From NCBI RefSeq assembly GCF_041146795.1, contig NC_135174.1, forward strand, positions 25,134,878-25,198,877: 64,000 nucleotides of DNA, given 5' to 3'. Position 1 is the first letter of the stretch. Each line of letters begins with the position of its first letter. Below, piece after piece: positions 12,078 to 23,100 of this stretch. Position numbers and translations under genes: made by a program. Origin of the DNA: Maylandia zebra (lineage: Eukaryota; Chordata; Actinopteri; Cichliformes; Cichlidae). The notes under the pieces were generated by a model. That model ran no database searches. It had not been told where the DNA came from and worked only from the letters and a program-made list of their open reading frames with translations.

Positions 12078-12695
12078 AACAATGCTCAGGTATTGATTAC
12101 ATCACCACCGTCAACCTGAACCATAAGGTAGGCTGGATCCGTGCTTTTATGATGTTTGCACCAAATTCTGACCTTACTATGTGCAGCAGAAATGCAGCAA
12201 TGTTTTTCCAGTCTGTGAACTGTAGTCTCACTTTCCCAATCTTGGCTGACAGGAGTGTTGACCAATGTGATCTCCTGCTGTTGCTGCAGCTTCAAGGTTC
12301 AATATGTTCTTCTACCTGGTTATTACAAGGAGTTATTTCAGTTTCTTTTCAATTCTCTTCTGACCTTTGGCATTTTCTCCAACAGAACTGCCGGTCACTG
12401 GATATTTTCTATTTTTCAGTCATCATCTGTAAACATGAGGTGGTTGTGTAGGAACCGCCTAGCAGTCAGCACTTTCTGAAATACTCAGACCAGCCTGTGT
12501 AGCATCAACATTCACATTCAAAGCTGCTTAAATGATCCCGCCCCCAATTCTGATAATCAGGTTGAACTTCAATTGGCTCTCTTGACCATGTCTGCATACT
12601 TGAAAGTGTCGAGTTGCTGCAATGCAGTTGTCTGATTAGATATTTCTCTTAATGAGAAGTTGAAAAAGTGCGCCTAATAAAGTAGCCAATTAATC
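12078..12695 (-). mobile_element. Decayed Tc1/mariner copy, family A (2)
   Basis: The 5' two thirds of the family A element is present on the minus strand, from 'ggatccgtgcttttatgatgtttg' through 'cggtcactggatattttc' and 'tttctgaaatactcagaccagcc' to the end 'gcgcctaataaagtagcc'. Short frames remain but the reading frame is broken by several changes. Confidence 0.7.
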
Positions 12696-13124
12696 TATAT
12701 CATAATCTGCTGGTTAGTTAAATTTTAGGAATCTCAAGTTTTGAGTTGCTTAACATGTGAGTAAAGCTGCCTCAAAACCTTCCTATCTGACACCCATTCA
12801 GTGTGATCCCATTAAGCACCACTTGATCTTTAATTTTTAAACTGTGGATTTGCGTTTATATATATTTGGGATGCTGACTTCTGTGTGAAATAAATGCACA
12901 TGGGACAAAGGATTTGATATTTAAACACACAAAAGTCAGGACCTTTACACCTTGGCTTAAACTAGCAAGCACTTACAAGCCACAGCGACATCTGCAGGTC
13001 AAGAGGAAACATTGTATCCATGTCACACCACTATCTGATGTTTTGCTTCAAACTTCAAAAGAAAAATAAAAAACAAAACAAAACCCTACAACATGCCTCC
13101 AAAAGTCTTATCAAAAAACAGTCT

Positions 13125-13130
13125 TTTATT
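13125..13130 (-). terminator. Poly(A) signal, psme3
   Basis: The minus strand reads AATAAA about 1.1 kb after the psme3 stop codon, followed by a T-rich stretch. That would give a 3' UTR of about 1.1 kb. A shorter form using an earlier signal cannot be excluded. Confidence 0.4.
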
Positions 13131-14240
13131 CAATACAATGAATGCTCCAACATAAAAGAAGCTTTTGACTCGTGAATTTTCACTGAAATCATTTAAGCCC
13201 ACGACTTAAAACTTGCATCGTTTTCATATTTTGTGATATCTACACGTCGCAATATCTAACATTTGCAGAACAACTTAACAGCATGTTTTGCATTTCCTAT
13301 GAACTACTGTACTGATGATGCAGCAGGAGTCCAATATAAGACAAAATAATTAAAACAGTAACAAATAATGGGCAGCAATAATGACAAACCACTTTGCTCT
13401 GAATATTTAAGAGCTACAAATGAGGCCGTTCACGAGGATCTGAGGACAAAATGTTTAATTAAAATTAAAAAATACAAAGCGCTTTTTGATATCAGAAGCC
13501 CCTTTCAGACATGCACTTTTCAAATAAACAGCCATCTTAACTTTACCGAACCAGACTGCTTAAAACTTTTATTCACTCTGCAAAATCCTGAATTCATGCG
13601 GTAGCAGACAGGCATGCCCAGGTCCTGAACGGCAATAAGACCATTTTAATAGTATTTTATCTCATCAGCACCAATTAAATCATTCATCTGGGATTACTAA
13701 CCCAGGAGTTTTATCCTTTCCGAGCCCGAGTGGGAATGACGGGGTACAGCTCCTTGCACATACACAGAGGCCCTGCACTCAGAAAGAGCTGCAAGTGTGG
13801 TGACACTTCACCGCTTATACTGATAATACTAGCTGCCACATATCGCATGCATACAAGAACTTCTCTGTAAATTACGAACAAACATGAGGAACATTAACAC
13901 AAAATTGATGAGTGCATGACAAACTGCCATCAGTTTAATAGCAATGATATCTGGCGCATGTCTGAAAAGGGCTTATGATCTGTCTCCCCATTTTCTGAGT
14001 GAATACTCTTCAAACGGTTTAAAAACAATATTTTACAATTAAAACAAACAAAACAAAACATGTGTCCATCTATAGAAGCTATGTCTTTGTATTGGGCTGT
14101 CTTGATTGTATTGGAGAAGGTGAATGTCTAGCTGTAGTCCTGCGGACCGGGGCCCGGCTACTGTTGCTCAACAGGCATGGTGAAGAGACGAGGGGGCAGA
14201 CGGCGTGGGGTGGGTGGATGCAGAGACAGCTGGATGAACA

Positions 14241-17200
14241 TCAGTACAAAGCGTCAGCATTACTGCTTCGAGGCCTCTTGATCTTCTCGATGTTCTTCAG
14301 GATCATGTCGTGTAACGTTACCTGGAAACAAGCAAACATATCGGTTATTCTGCTTTCTGAACACAGGCAAGTATAAATAGATGCTGATAAATAATGAAGG
14401 CCACAACATACGTATTGATTTCTGAGCTCCGAAACTATGATTTTCAGACTGATGTATTCCTTCTCGTCAATCTCGGTTACTGTGCGCCGATAGTCCTCCT
14501 GTTTAAAAAAGTTGATTCTATGTTTATTTTTAATTGTACATCTTCTTTTAAATATAAAACAGAACTGCCGAAGTCAGTGGAAATTTTAGCAGATAGGCTG
14601 ATATCAGAGTTTGTCATTTCACTAAAGGATAATTGATAATAAGAACTTTCAATTTTGCAACAAGACATTTCAATCAACTTTTATTTAACCACGATGCACC
14701 TTGAGATTAAAATCTTTTTCAAGGGTGACCGATACAAAAATTGTTTCATACACATGCTTTAAATTCTTCCAGATATACAAACACACTCTGCTTTAAACTC
14801 AGCAACACTTACATCTGCTCCTTTCTGTGAGGAAGAACACTGCCACAGCCTTTACAAAAAGACCTTGAGTGGGCCACTGGTTTGGATGTTAATGATCTAA
14901 CAGTCAGAAACTGACTCCATGAGGGTGGCATGAGGGCCAGCTGCAACTGGCTGCTATATATGTTGTAAACCACTAGATGTCACCGTTTACAGCCTAAAAC
15001 CAAAGACCACATATTTTTAAAGGCTTTCTCTTTCAATATTTCTTATAAAAAATGCAAATAGTTATTTTACAGCCCTAAGTGTATAGGTTAATTATCCCAA
15101 ATGTACAAATCATCTGTAATCCTTCTCTTCTCCTTTTGTTTATATGTATAAAGGAAAAACTCTTAAATGAAAGAAATTGTTTAAAAAAAATAGTTAATTT
15201 CTTAGCATTTGATAGACTTCTATAGTATAACTTATATAGCTTTTTACTTTCTAATACTAAAGCTATTCACTTACCACATGTGGATATTTTGCTATTTTAG
15301 AAACCAGCTTTGCCCTTGTGATGTAGTATCTGGAAGTACGGAAGAAAGACAAAAATGGTCTCTTAACATGAAAGCGACTTCACATTTTAAAGACAAATCC
15401 CAAAGCCGGGATGTTCATATGAGATTGGGATTTCTGCAAGGTTCTGCAAACCTTGATATCTGGTCGAGGTAAGATGCAGCCTCCCCTTCAACTGTTCTGA
15501 GTTCAGCTACTGTCTCCTCCTGGATTGACACCCCAAAGTTGTTCCCATCCTCTATCCTGGGGATGAGGAGCTGAACCCACATTTTAACCTGCAGAAAGAG
15601 ACAAATATAGCTAAGAAAAGAGGATGCAACATCTGACAAGTAAACACTTACGCCAACAGCATTTTAGCTGATGCCGAGCATGTGATAGTCATCTTATATA
15701 AAGAACAAATTCAATACCCTTTGCTTGTTTTCAGTCCCAACTCTTAAATCTGTGCCTTGCTTCTCCTGTTTCTCTTAATAAGCCTTCATTTGTCACACAT
15801 TCCTAGCTTTGTTGTAAGTTCATGGCTCCTTGCTGGGGATACCAAATGGCCAAAATAACTTACTTAGATGAAGGACTTTAGAGCTCTTACTTACTGTGTT
15901 ACATTTTTCTATGAGTGTCCTGATCTCGGGCTTGACCTTTTCAATAAGATCAACAAGGTTTGCATTACTCTTCATCATCCCATCAGGCATGACAAAGACC
16001 TTGGTGCCAGTCACTGATAAAGGAGTAAAAAGTTAAAAGTTAAAAATACATAAAATACAGACTAAATATTCAGCTAGCAAAGCTGTACTTACCCATGTCA
16101 TCCCCACTTCCATCCTCCAGCTTCCTCTTTTTGGCATTTTGCTGTGAGAGAGATGCAACAGTTAGCAACAACTTCTCATCCTTGCCTTACCAACAGTTAC
16201 CGTAACCATACGAAATCGAACTCTAAAATGGATCCTCACCGCATCTAGTCCGTCGTGGAGATTTGAGAACAAGATGGGATCTGGCACTGGCAGATTTATG
16301 TCTGAGTGAATTTCCTTCAGTTCAGTGATGTTTATGCTTGGATCCTGAAAAAAAATGAGAATATTAGTTGCCAGACATGGTACAAATATAAATATACAGA
16401 CATGGTAAGAAGAAAGCACATCTGCTGCCAAATCTAATCTATTTCACATGTCAGGACATCAAAAAAGATGATCTAGAAGGTTTGAAAAAAAAACAGATGA
16501 ATACAAACACAGAAGAACTACATATGACTTATGTAGTGACATATATAGTAATGTCCAAGACTTCAAATGATTATGTCATTATGTAGTCAACAATAACCAA
16601 GCGATAGGACAGAAGCAGTGTGAGAAAAAACTAAGACCACACCATGATTCAATAGCTTGTAGAACCACCTTTAGCAGCAACAACCTGAATGGTTTTCTGT
16701 ATGATATCAGTCTCTCACAGGAGGAATTTTTGCCCACTCTTTATATGCTGCTTCACTTCATTAAGGTTTGCAGCTATTTACTAATACACAGTCTCATAAA
16801 TCCCTGCCACACAAAACACCTTATTCTCTCTTTTTCGCTCATTCTGTTGAAGATCATTGTCTTTTGTGACCCAACTTTAGCTGTTAAACAGATGGCCTCA
16901 CATTTGAATCTATTTTAGGACAGAGAGGAGTTCATGGTCGACTCTGTGACTGGAAGGTGGCCAGGTCCTGTGGCTGAAGAGCCTTCTCCCAGCAAATCTT
17001 ACAAACAAGCCATACTAGTCCGGTCTTTAATTGTGCTGTCATGCACTTTAACATTTCACATTCTAACTGAGGCCTGTAAAGTCAGAGATATAACTCTTAC
17101 AAAAATTACATCTGAACATTGTATAGTGTGACCTTGGGGGTGAGTTAACTGCGATTATTACCAGCCATTTCAATGTTTTCCTCTTGTGAGCAATAGGGCT

Positions 17201-18966
17201 GCCACGATTAGTCGACTAGTCACGATTACGTCGACTATCAAAATCGTCGACGACTAATTTAATAGTCGACGCGTCGTTTGAAGCTTTGTAAGATCACAAA
17301 AGACGCAGGAATCAGTAGTAGGATTTAAGAGTGTAATAATGGACTGAAACAGAAGATGGCAGCACTGCATGTCCAAGGATGCCAGCTGCCGTTAAACCCC
17401 GAAGAAGAAGAAACTGTGTCCCAGAATTCATAGCGCGGCCCATCGCGGCCCTGCTTAGTTTCCAACAATGGCGGCAGCTGGTTTTAATATTATTCTTATT
17501 ATTCTTTCTGGGTCACAAAATAAACGTTTAACATATTTTCAGGCGAGAATGTAGCTGTGTAAACCTCAAATATCTGCTCAGTTTATCAAGACACCACATA
17601 TTTTCAAAAGCGCTCCGACGTTTTCGGAGGCATCTGTTACCCACTAGCTCGATAGCTAGCCGGGGGCTAGGCTAACTAGAGCCGTGAGAACACGGACTCC
17701 CGGCAGATCGTTTTCAAACCCACCGCCGTCTTTCACTACTCAGGTTAAACATGATATATAAGTCACTTAGATAACTTCAAAATGTTGTTTGGCTTTTTTC
17801 AGTGTTTTATTTGTTCCTGAGTAAATCGGTTTGTCTGAGATTAAAGTTATAGTTTTTACACAGCTGAATAAACGTCAAGCAGACAGCTGATTATCAGAAG
17901 TGTGAGATGCTGGAGAATTTACTCCGGTGTCCTGTTATATTTTAGATAGCAAGGAGTTTATTAAACTCCACCGAAACACTCTGCAAATGTCATTAAAATT
18001 TAATAAACTATCATCTTGTCTTTATTTTTAGTTAGCACATACCTTAAACACTTAAAGCTGAAAGCTAATGATAGTTATATAAGAGCAGATGCTGCTGGTG
18101 CAATAAGCTGTATGCTGTATGTTCAATGGATGATGATCTGATTAGTCGACTAATCGCAAAAGTAATCGCTGACTAGTCGACTATCAAAATAATCGTTTGT
18201 GGCAGCCCTAGTGAGCAACCCCCCTCACTGGAAAATGATGGACTTCAAATGGTTTGCTTTTATAGAGATGTTTATGTTTGCTGATGACCAGTTCGTAAAG
18301 TGAATTTGTTTAACAGCACCTGGGTGTTACTATTTTAACTCTGGACAACTGATAAAGACTGACTAATAAATAATGAACTTTAACGCCAAATAATACATTG
18401 GAAGGAATGAGTTTCAACTATTCACAAAGATTTAAAATTATGCCAACTTTATTTAGCTGAATGTACAATTAACTGACCTTGAGGAAATGGTCAAGTTCCA
18501 GTAACTTCTTTGGGAAAAAATTGGCGACTAGATCCTCTGCCTGGAAGAAATGTGCAGTGTTAGTGGAGTCTTGGACATCACAGTCATAATAGGTGTGTAT
18601 GAAAGTGCTCATCAAATATACACATTTAGCTATACATATATAGAAACATCTATATGCAATGATCGGGGACCATTCTTAATTTCGTTGTTCTCATGACAAT
18701 GACAATAAAGTTTCTGATTCTGATATCTGTGAGTTTGCACACTAGTTACACATCAGAAGGTTGGTAGATTTATCCCTTGTTCCTCCACTACATGTGTTAA
18801 TGTATCCTTTGCCAAGATACTAACCCCAGTTGTCCCCAATCCATCAACTGGGGTGTGTGTGTGGGTGAGTGTGTGTGAATGTCAGATAAACAGTGCTCAA
18901 GTACAGATAAAAATGCTGTTTGAATGTATGTATGTATGTATGTATGTATGTATGTATGTATGCATG

Positions 18967-19017
<51 letters not shown>

Positions 19018-19854
19018 AAGCGTGCAATTGGGTGAATGGGGCTTAATAGAAAGTGCTTTGAGTGCTCAAATAGAACAAAAGGTGTTATACCAGTACCAGA
19101 CTGGTGTTTCCCCCTTCAGTAAGTTCGATTTAATTTACTCATAGCTGGACGCAGGCTTCCATTAAATAAAGAAGCACACTTTATGCCTTAACTACAGGCC
19201 CCTAAAGGCTCGCTATGAGCCAGGATTAACTCCTGCATGTATATATTTTAATTTACAACGTAAGACAGAGACTTACTTCTGCGGTGATACGTTCCTTGAA
19301 AGCAGCGACCTGTAAACACAAACAGATATACGAGAGTTTGAATACCAAGTTAACAAAAAATACTCATTTTACGTCAGTAAACTTTATTTTGGTCCAGTTT
19401 TAAACACATGACCGGTTCCTCAGTGTGAGAGACAACCTCTAGCATTGGTAACTCAACGCCGGTGTGAACGGCAGCTGGCTGAGTTAGCTAACTTGGTAGC
19501 TCAGGCCTTCTTCAGTGCATGTGGTCGTAGTAGCAGCAACCATTTTCCCAGCACAGGGGGCTGTAAATCAAACTTTATCTAGATCCCCGTTACGCTTAGC
19601 ACCACCCTGACACCACACCTGGGGAAAGGTTTGACAGGTGTACTGCAGTAGGCGGGAAACAAGAAACCGGTTAGCCGGTAGCTGCTCTTAGCCTGGCCTT
19701 ATCCGAGCTCCCACATCATGCTACTAAATGTGGCTAACATGCTAGCAAAGAACATGGCAACAACAACACGCAGTATAAACTCAACTGGAATTCACAAAAG
19801 GCCAAACCTCACCTTGGTTTTAATTTCACTATCCACCTTGAGGAGTGAAGACAT
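14241..19854 (-). CDS. psme3: Proteasome activator complex subunit 3 (PA28-gamma / REG-gamma), 10 exons, 256 aa
   Basis: This encodes the nuclear 11S activator, which forms a heptameric ring on the 20S proteasome and promotes ubiquitin-independent breakdown of nuclear proteins. Minus-strand exons are 19854-19813, 19309-19277, 18540-18478, 16344-16240, 16141-16093, 16013-15895, 15588-15452, 15329-15275, 14498-14412 and 14321-14241. They sum to 771 bp in frame (256 aa; human 254). The protein starts MSSLLKVDSEIKTK and ends RPRSSNADALY. Landmarks include AEDLVANFFPKKLLELD (helix 1), the insert with KKRKLEDG (nuclear localisation, about residues 85-92), KMWVQLLIPRIEDGNNFGV with its activation loop, and SRYYITRAKLVSKIAKYPHVEDYRRTVTEIDEKEY. 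The donor after exon 7 is an unusual GTTTGC. The intron between exons 3 and 4 carries a hAT element. The gene is divergent from nbr1 and probably shares its promoter. Confidence 0.96.
16640..16770 (-). mobile_element. Fragment of a Tc1-like element in a psme3 intron
   Basis: The stretch 'tagaaccacctttagcagcaacaacc...tctctcacaggaggaatttttgcccactc' resembles the minus strand of a widespread fish Tc1 family. It is short and has no ends. It lies between psme3 exons 3 and 4, near the hAT element. Confidence 0.45.
17194..18210. mobile_element. Non-autonomous hAT element with perfect target-site duplication
   Basis: The terminal inverted repeats are TAGGGCTGCCAC, identical at both ends over 12 bp. 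The 8-bp direct repeat GTGAGCAA flanks both sides (17186-17193 and 18211-18218) and is perfect, which is diagnostic for hAT insertion. The 1017-bp body has no transposase frame. GTCGAC occurs four times near the left end and twice near the right end, in settings such as AGTCGACTAGTC, as expected of subterminal transposase-binding repeats. It lies in the psme3 intron between exons 3 and 4. Confidence 0.9.
18645..18725 (+). repeat. Dispersed-repeat tail in a psme3 intron
   Basis: The words 'atttcgttgttctcatgacaatgacaataaagtttctgattctga' match a widespread fish repeat tail. A similar tail, 'caatttcattgtactgttgtacagtgcatgactgtgcaatgataataaa', lies at about 3481-3540. Confidence 0.45.
18800..19085 (+). 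mobile_element. SINE body carrying compound microsatellites
   Basis: The run 'gtgtgtgtgtgggtgagtgtgtgtgaatgtcagataaac' and the later 'agaaagtgctttgagtgctcaaatagaac' look like an AFC-type body and tail. Between them lie a TATG tetranucleotide array (about 18923-18970), a TG array (about 18969-18997) and a GA array (about 18998-19017). The stretch lies in the psme3 intron between exons 2 and 3. Confidence 0.5.
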
Positions 19855-20134
19855 CTTATGTAGTCGAATATGAGCAGAACGATTGTCCCAACAGCATTAA
19901 ATTCACCTGTAAACGTGTGGCTTATCACTTGTCTGCCACACTTCGTGAGCTTAAAGATGACGACAATAAACATGCGACGGAGGCGGTGTTGCGACCGCGC
20001 TTGCGCGCAACGTCACCGTCTTTTTCTAGACGCAGCTGACGATGTAAACAAGAGAAAACATCCGAGGGCAGCGGGGCTCACACAGGCCGGGTTTCACACA
20101 AATGATAGCCATTAAGCACCCATAGACGGCGGAC
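19855..20134. promoter_or_regulatory. Divergent psme3/nbr1 promoter
   Basis: Only 280 bp lie between the psme3 start codon (minus) and the nbr1 start codon (plus). The interval is richer in CG dinucleotides than its surroundings (CGACCGCGCTTGCGCGCAACG near 19990) and has no TATA box. These are usual traits of a bidirectional housekeeping promoter. No coding exon fits between the two genes, so one shared control region is the simplest reading (inference). Confidence 0.7.
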
Positions 20135-23100
20135 ATGGGGCTCCCTGTTACTATTAAAGTCAATTTCCGGGGGAACGTGAAGAGGTTTCTGGCTCAGGAT
20201 ATGGATAAATTGGAGTGGGAAGCTGTTGAAGTCTGGGTAAGCAGCTAGCAGAGTCTTGGCTAAACGCTGGCGCAGTTTAGTGAAAAAGTAGGCCTAGACG
20301 TTTTGGCCTAGACATATAAACAGAGCTCCCAAAGGATAATCGATGTTGTTACGACAATAACAATAATGTATTTGTAAATAATATTTTTTTAAGCCAACCG
20401 GAGCTTTACAAAATATAGGCACACAAGTGAGGACGTGCTCAGTTTGATTTAAGGTTACTACATATGTATAATACAGTATCCAGCTGTGGAGGTCTTTCTC
20501 ACTGACTCAGACATGGGTTATGTTTTTCCTAACACGTGTGAGGAGAAAAACTGAACTGCTCTCAATTGTTCTGCGTTACTTTTCAGATCAAAGCATCATT
20601 TGGGATCAACCACTTTCAAGTGAAATACTTTGATGAAGACAATGAAGAGGTAAGGGATTGTGTACATTGCAGATTTTCAGTGCTAATGTTTTGGCAGAGT
20701 CCAAGTTCAGTTTTTAATTTTGATCTCATTTACCTTATATTTCAGATTTGCATAAACAGTCAAGGTGAGGACAATATTTAATTGCTTGTTTTCTATATAT
20801 TTTATGTTGAATATGTTTAGGCTTAGGTCTTCCTTCAAAGGTAAATCACCAGGACTTTGTTAAAAATATATGTAGCCAGCATTTGTTTAAAGCTTGGTTT
20901 AATGTACTCAAAATTCAAATACATGTTTGATTATCAGATGGCTGAAAAATAGCATGAAAAGGCACAAACCTCTGTTAACTAAGATAACAAAGACTCCTTT
21001 CCCTAACTACATCTTAACCCATTGTGCTTACATGCATAGTCACCCCCTAATGACCTGTTTGATCCAGGAAAGCTGTCCAACTGATAGATTCCTAACCTGA
21101 TATGGATCTATGATAGATAATATTGGCATTCATAATATGTATTGTAGAAATTATGTCAAGTCCTGTCTTCAGAATTTACTTTGGTGGTACATTTACCTAA
21201 ATACAGTGGACTTAGCAACAGCTAAACTGATGCTGAACCATTGAAAGGCCATGCAAAACATGTGGTCCACACAAAGGTGTTAAACAGAGTCAAAAGGTAA
21301 CACAGTAAAACAAATGGGTAATTCAATTGTAGGCTCAAACACTCCATGGTGTAGGCAACTGCCTTTTGGTTACAGGGATTGTGATCAACATCCTTTTCTG
21401 CATTAGTTATAAAATATGTGTGTCACGCAAACTGGTTTTGTATGCATTGTGTTGAATACTCACAGCTCTGCCTGCAGGACATGTAGCATAATATGCATAA
21501 CAGTAAACAATGATGTGTGGAGTCAAGCTGTGTCTTTTAAGTTGTTAACTGGAAAGTTAATACATTTGGAACCTAAACTTTTTGACCCTTACTCCTGGTG
21601 TACCCCTACATGGAAATATCAAAATACCGGGGAAAAATACAAATTTGAGTCACAAAATGTGAAGTTATTTATTGTTTGTTTGTTTTTTTCCCCCCCCCAC
21701 AGATGAATATGAAGAAGCCATCAAGGTACTGTACCAGTGCTAGGTTTAAACAGAAATGACAGAGTAATAGCTTTTGTTACTGTAGAGTGATTCTCAAACT
21801 TTTCAAAAAGAGTACCACCTCATAAAATATATGGCTCTTAAAGTACCAGCCTTATGACTGACATTAAAGTGCAGTAGTATAGGGTTACTTAACAGCATAT
21901 ACAGTTTACACGAGACAATTTTATTTATTATATGAATGTTATTTATTTCAACTGTCATGAATAGAATAGAATAGAAAAATCCTTTAATTGTCCCACAAGG
22001 GGAAATTTGGTTGTAACAGCAGCCGGAACAGGATGTGACAAGTGATAATAATAATAACAACTGTACTGCATTAAAACATTAACAGCAGGCGGGATATCCA
22101 ATCTTTAAGTGATGATGTGATGAAACCTGCTTCTGGGTCTAAACTACTCTGCATTTATTAAGGCTCTTGTGTTTTTGTTGTGTATCTTGTTCTATTTAAT
22201 CTGAACAAGCCCCTAAAAATAGCATTGATCACTGTCAGCCTCTCTCTGTTATTATCACCCCAGTTCATTTTAAAGCTCAGTTTTTAAAACCTTACCGTGT
22301 AACTACAGCCCAGCCCATGCAGCAGTATATTAATGACTAACCTCGTATTGTGGATGGATTATCTCAGTCGTTCTCCTGACTGAAGTTTGGTCCATTTGCA
22401 GCATCCTGCCATATGATTGCATTTGTCCCAACCCATCGGGAACCCTCACGTTAACTTTTATTGAGTGGAAAAAAAGTTAGCGTTCATCCTCCAGCTTCAC
22501 TGTGTTTATATTATGCTAACATAGCTGTGTCGCCGGATAACGTTATATACCAGCTAGCCCAACTTCAGTAACCCTAAAAATGTCACTGCTGTTTAGTTTT
22601 CTGTCTTCATTTATGTTGGAAGTGATAGCAGAACTATTTTAATTTTTCAGAAATCTTTCGATCAGAACATGGTATATTATTCAATCTTTAAAAATATTTG
22701 GAGACTTCACGTGTACCACTAGAGGGAGCCCACGTACCACGGGTGGTATGCGTACCACAGTTTGAGAACCACTGCTATAGTATATATCCTTACATAGAGA
22801 ACTTGCACCGTAAATCTACACTTAAGACATAAACAACACAACGGTGTCCTTAATTAGACTACTAAAGTTATAGAAGAACAAATGGTGAAAATAACAGAAT
22901 ATATGTGCAGTATATGTACTATGCATCTGTATACACATCACGTTGCTACTGTGTCACTTGACTGCGGTTTGCATTCTATGCTAATTCTCCATGCAGAGTG
23001 CAGAGAAGCAGGGAAACCAGTTACACATGAATGTGTACAAGATGAAAGGACAGGCCTGTGGGGGCCCACTGAAGACCGAGGTGAAGGAGCTGAAAGGAGA

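Larger units (their letters stand above)
9660..14240. other. Intergenic region between g6pc1 and psme3
   Basis: Tail-to-tail interval. It holds the 3' UTR of the plus-strand g6pc1 (to about 10090) and of psme3 (about 13110-14240). A Tc1 fragment lies near 11.0 kb and Tc1 family A copy 2 at 12.1-12.7 kb. No other exon was recognised. Human AOC2 and AOC3 would lie near this position but are not seen. Confidence 0.6.

Noticed and set aside
14971-14987. CTCF-like word ccactagatgtcacc
   Set aside because: It departs from the core consensus in the GGC part, and there is no supporting context.
18797-19144. Two frames rich in Thr-His or Val-Cys/Arg-Glu repeats
   Set aside because: Both are translations of the TATG/TG/GA microsatellite inside a psme3 intron.
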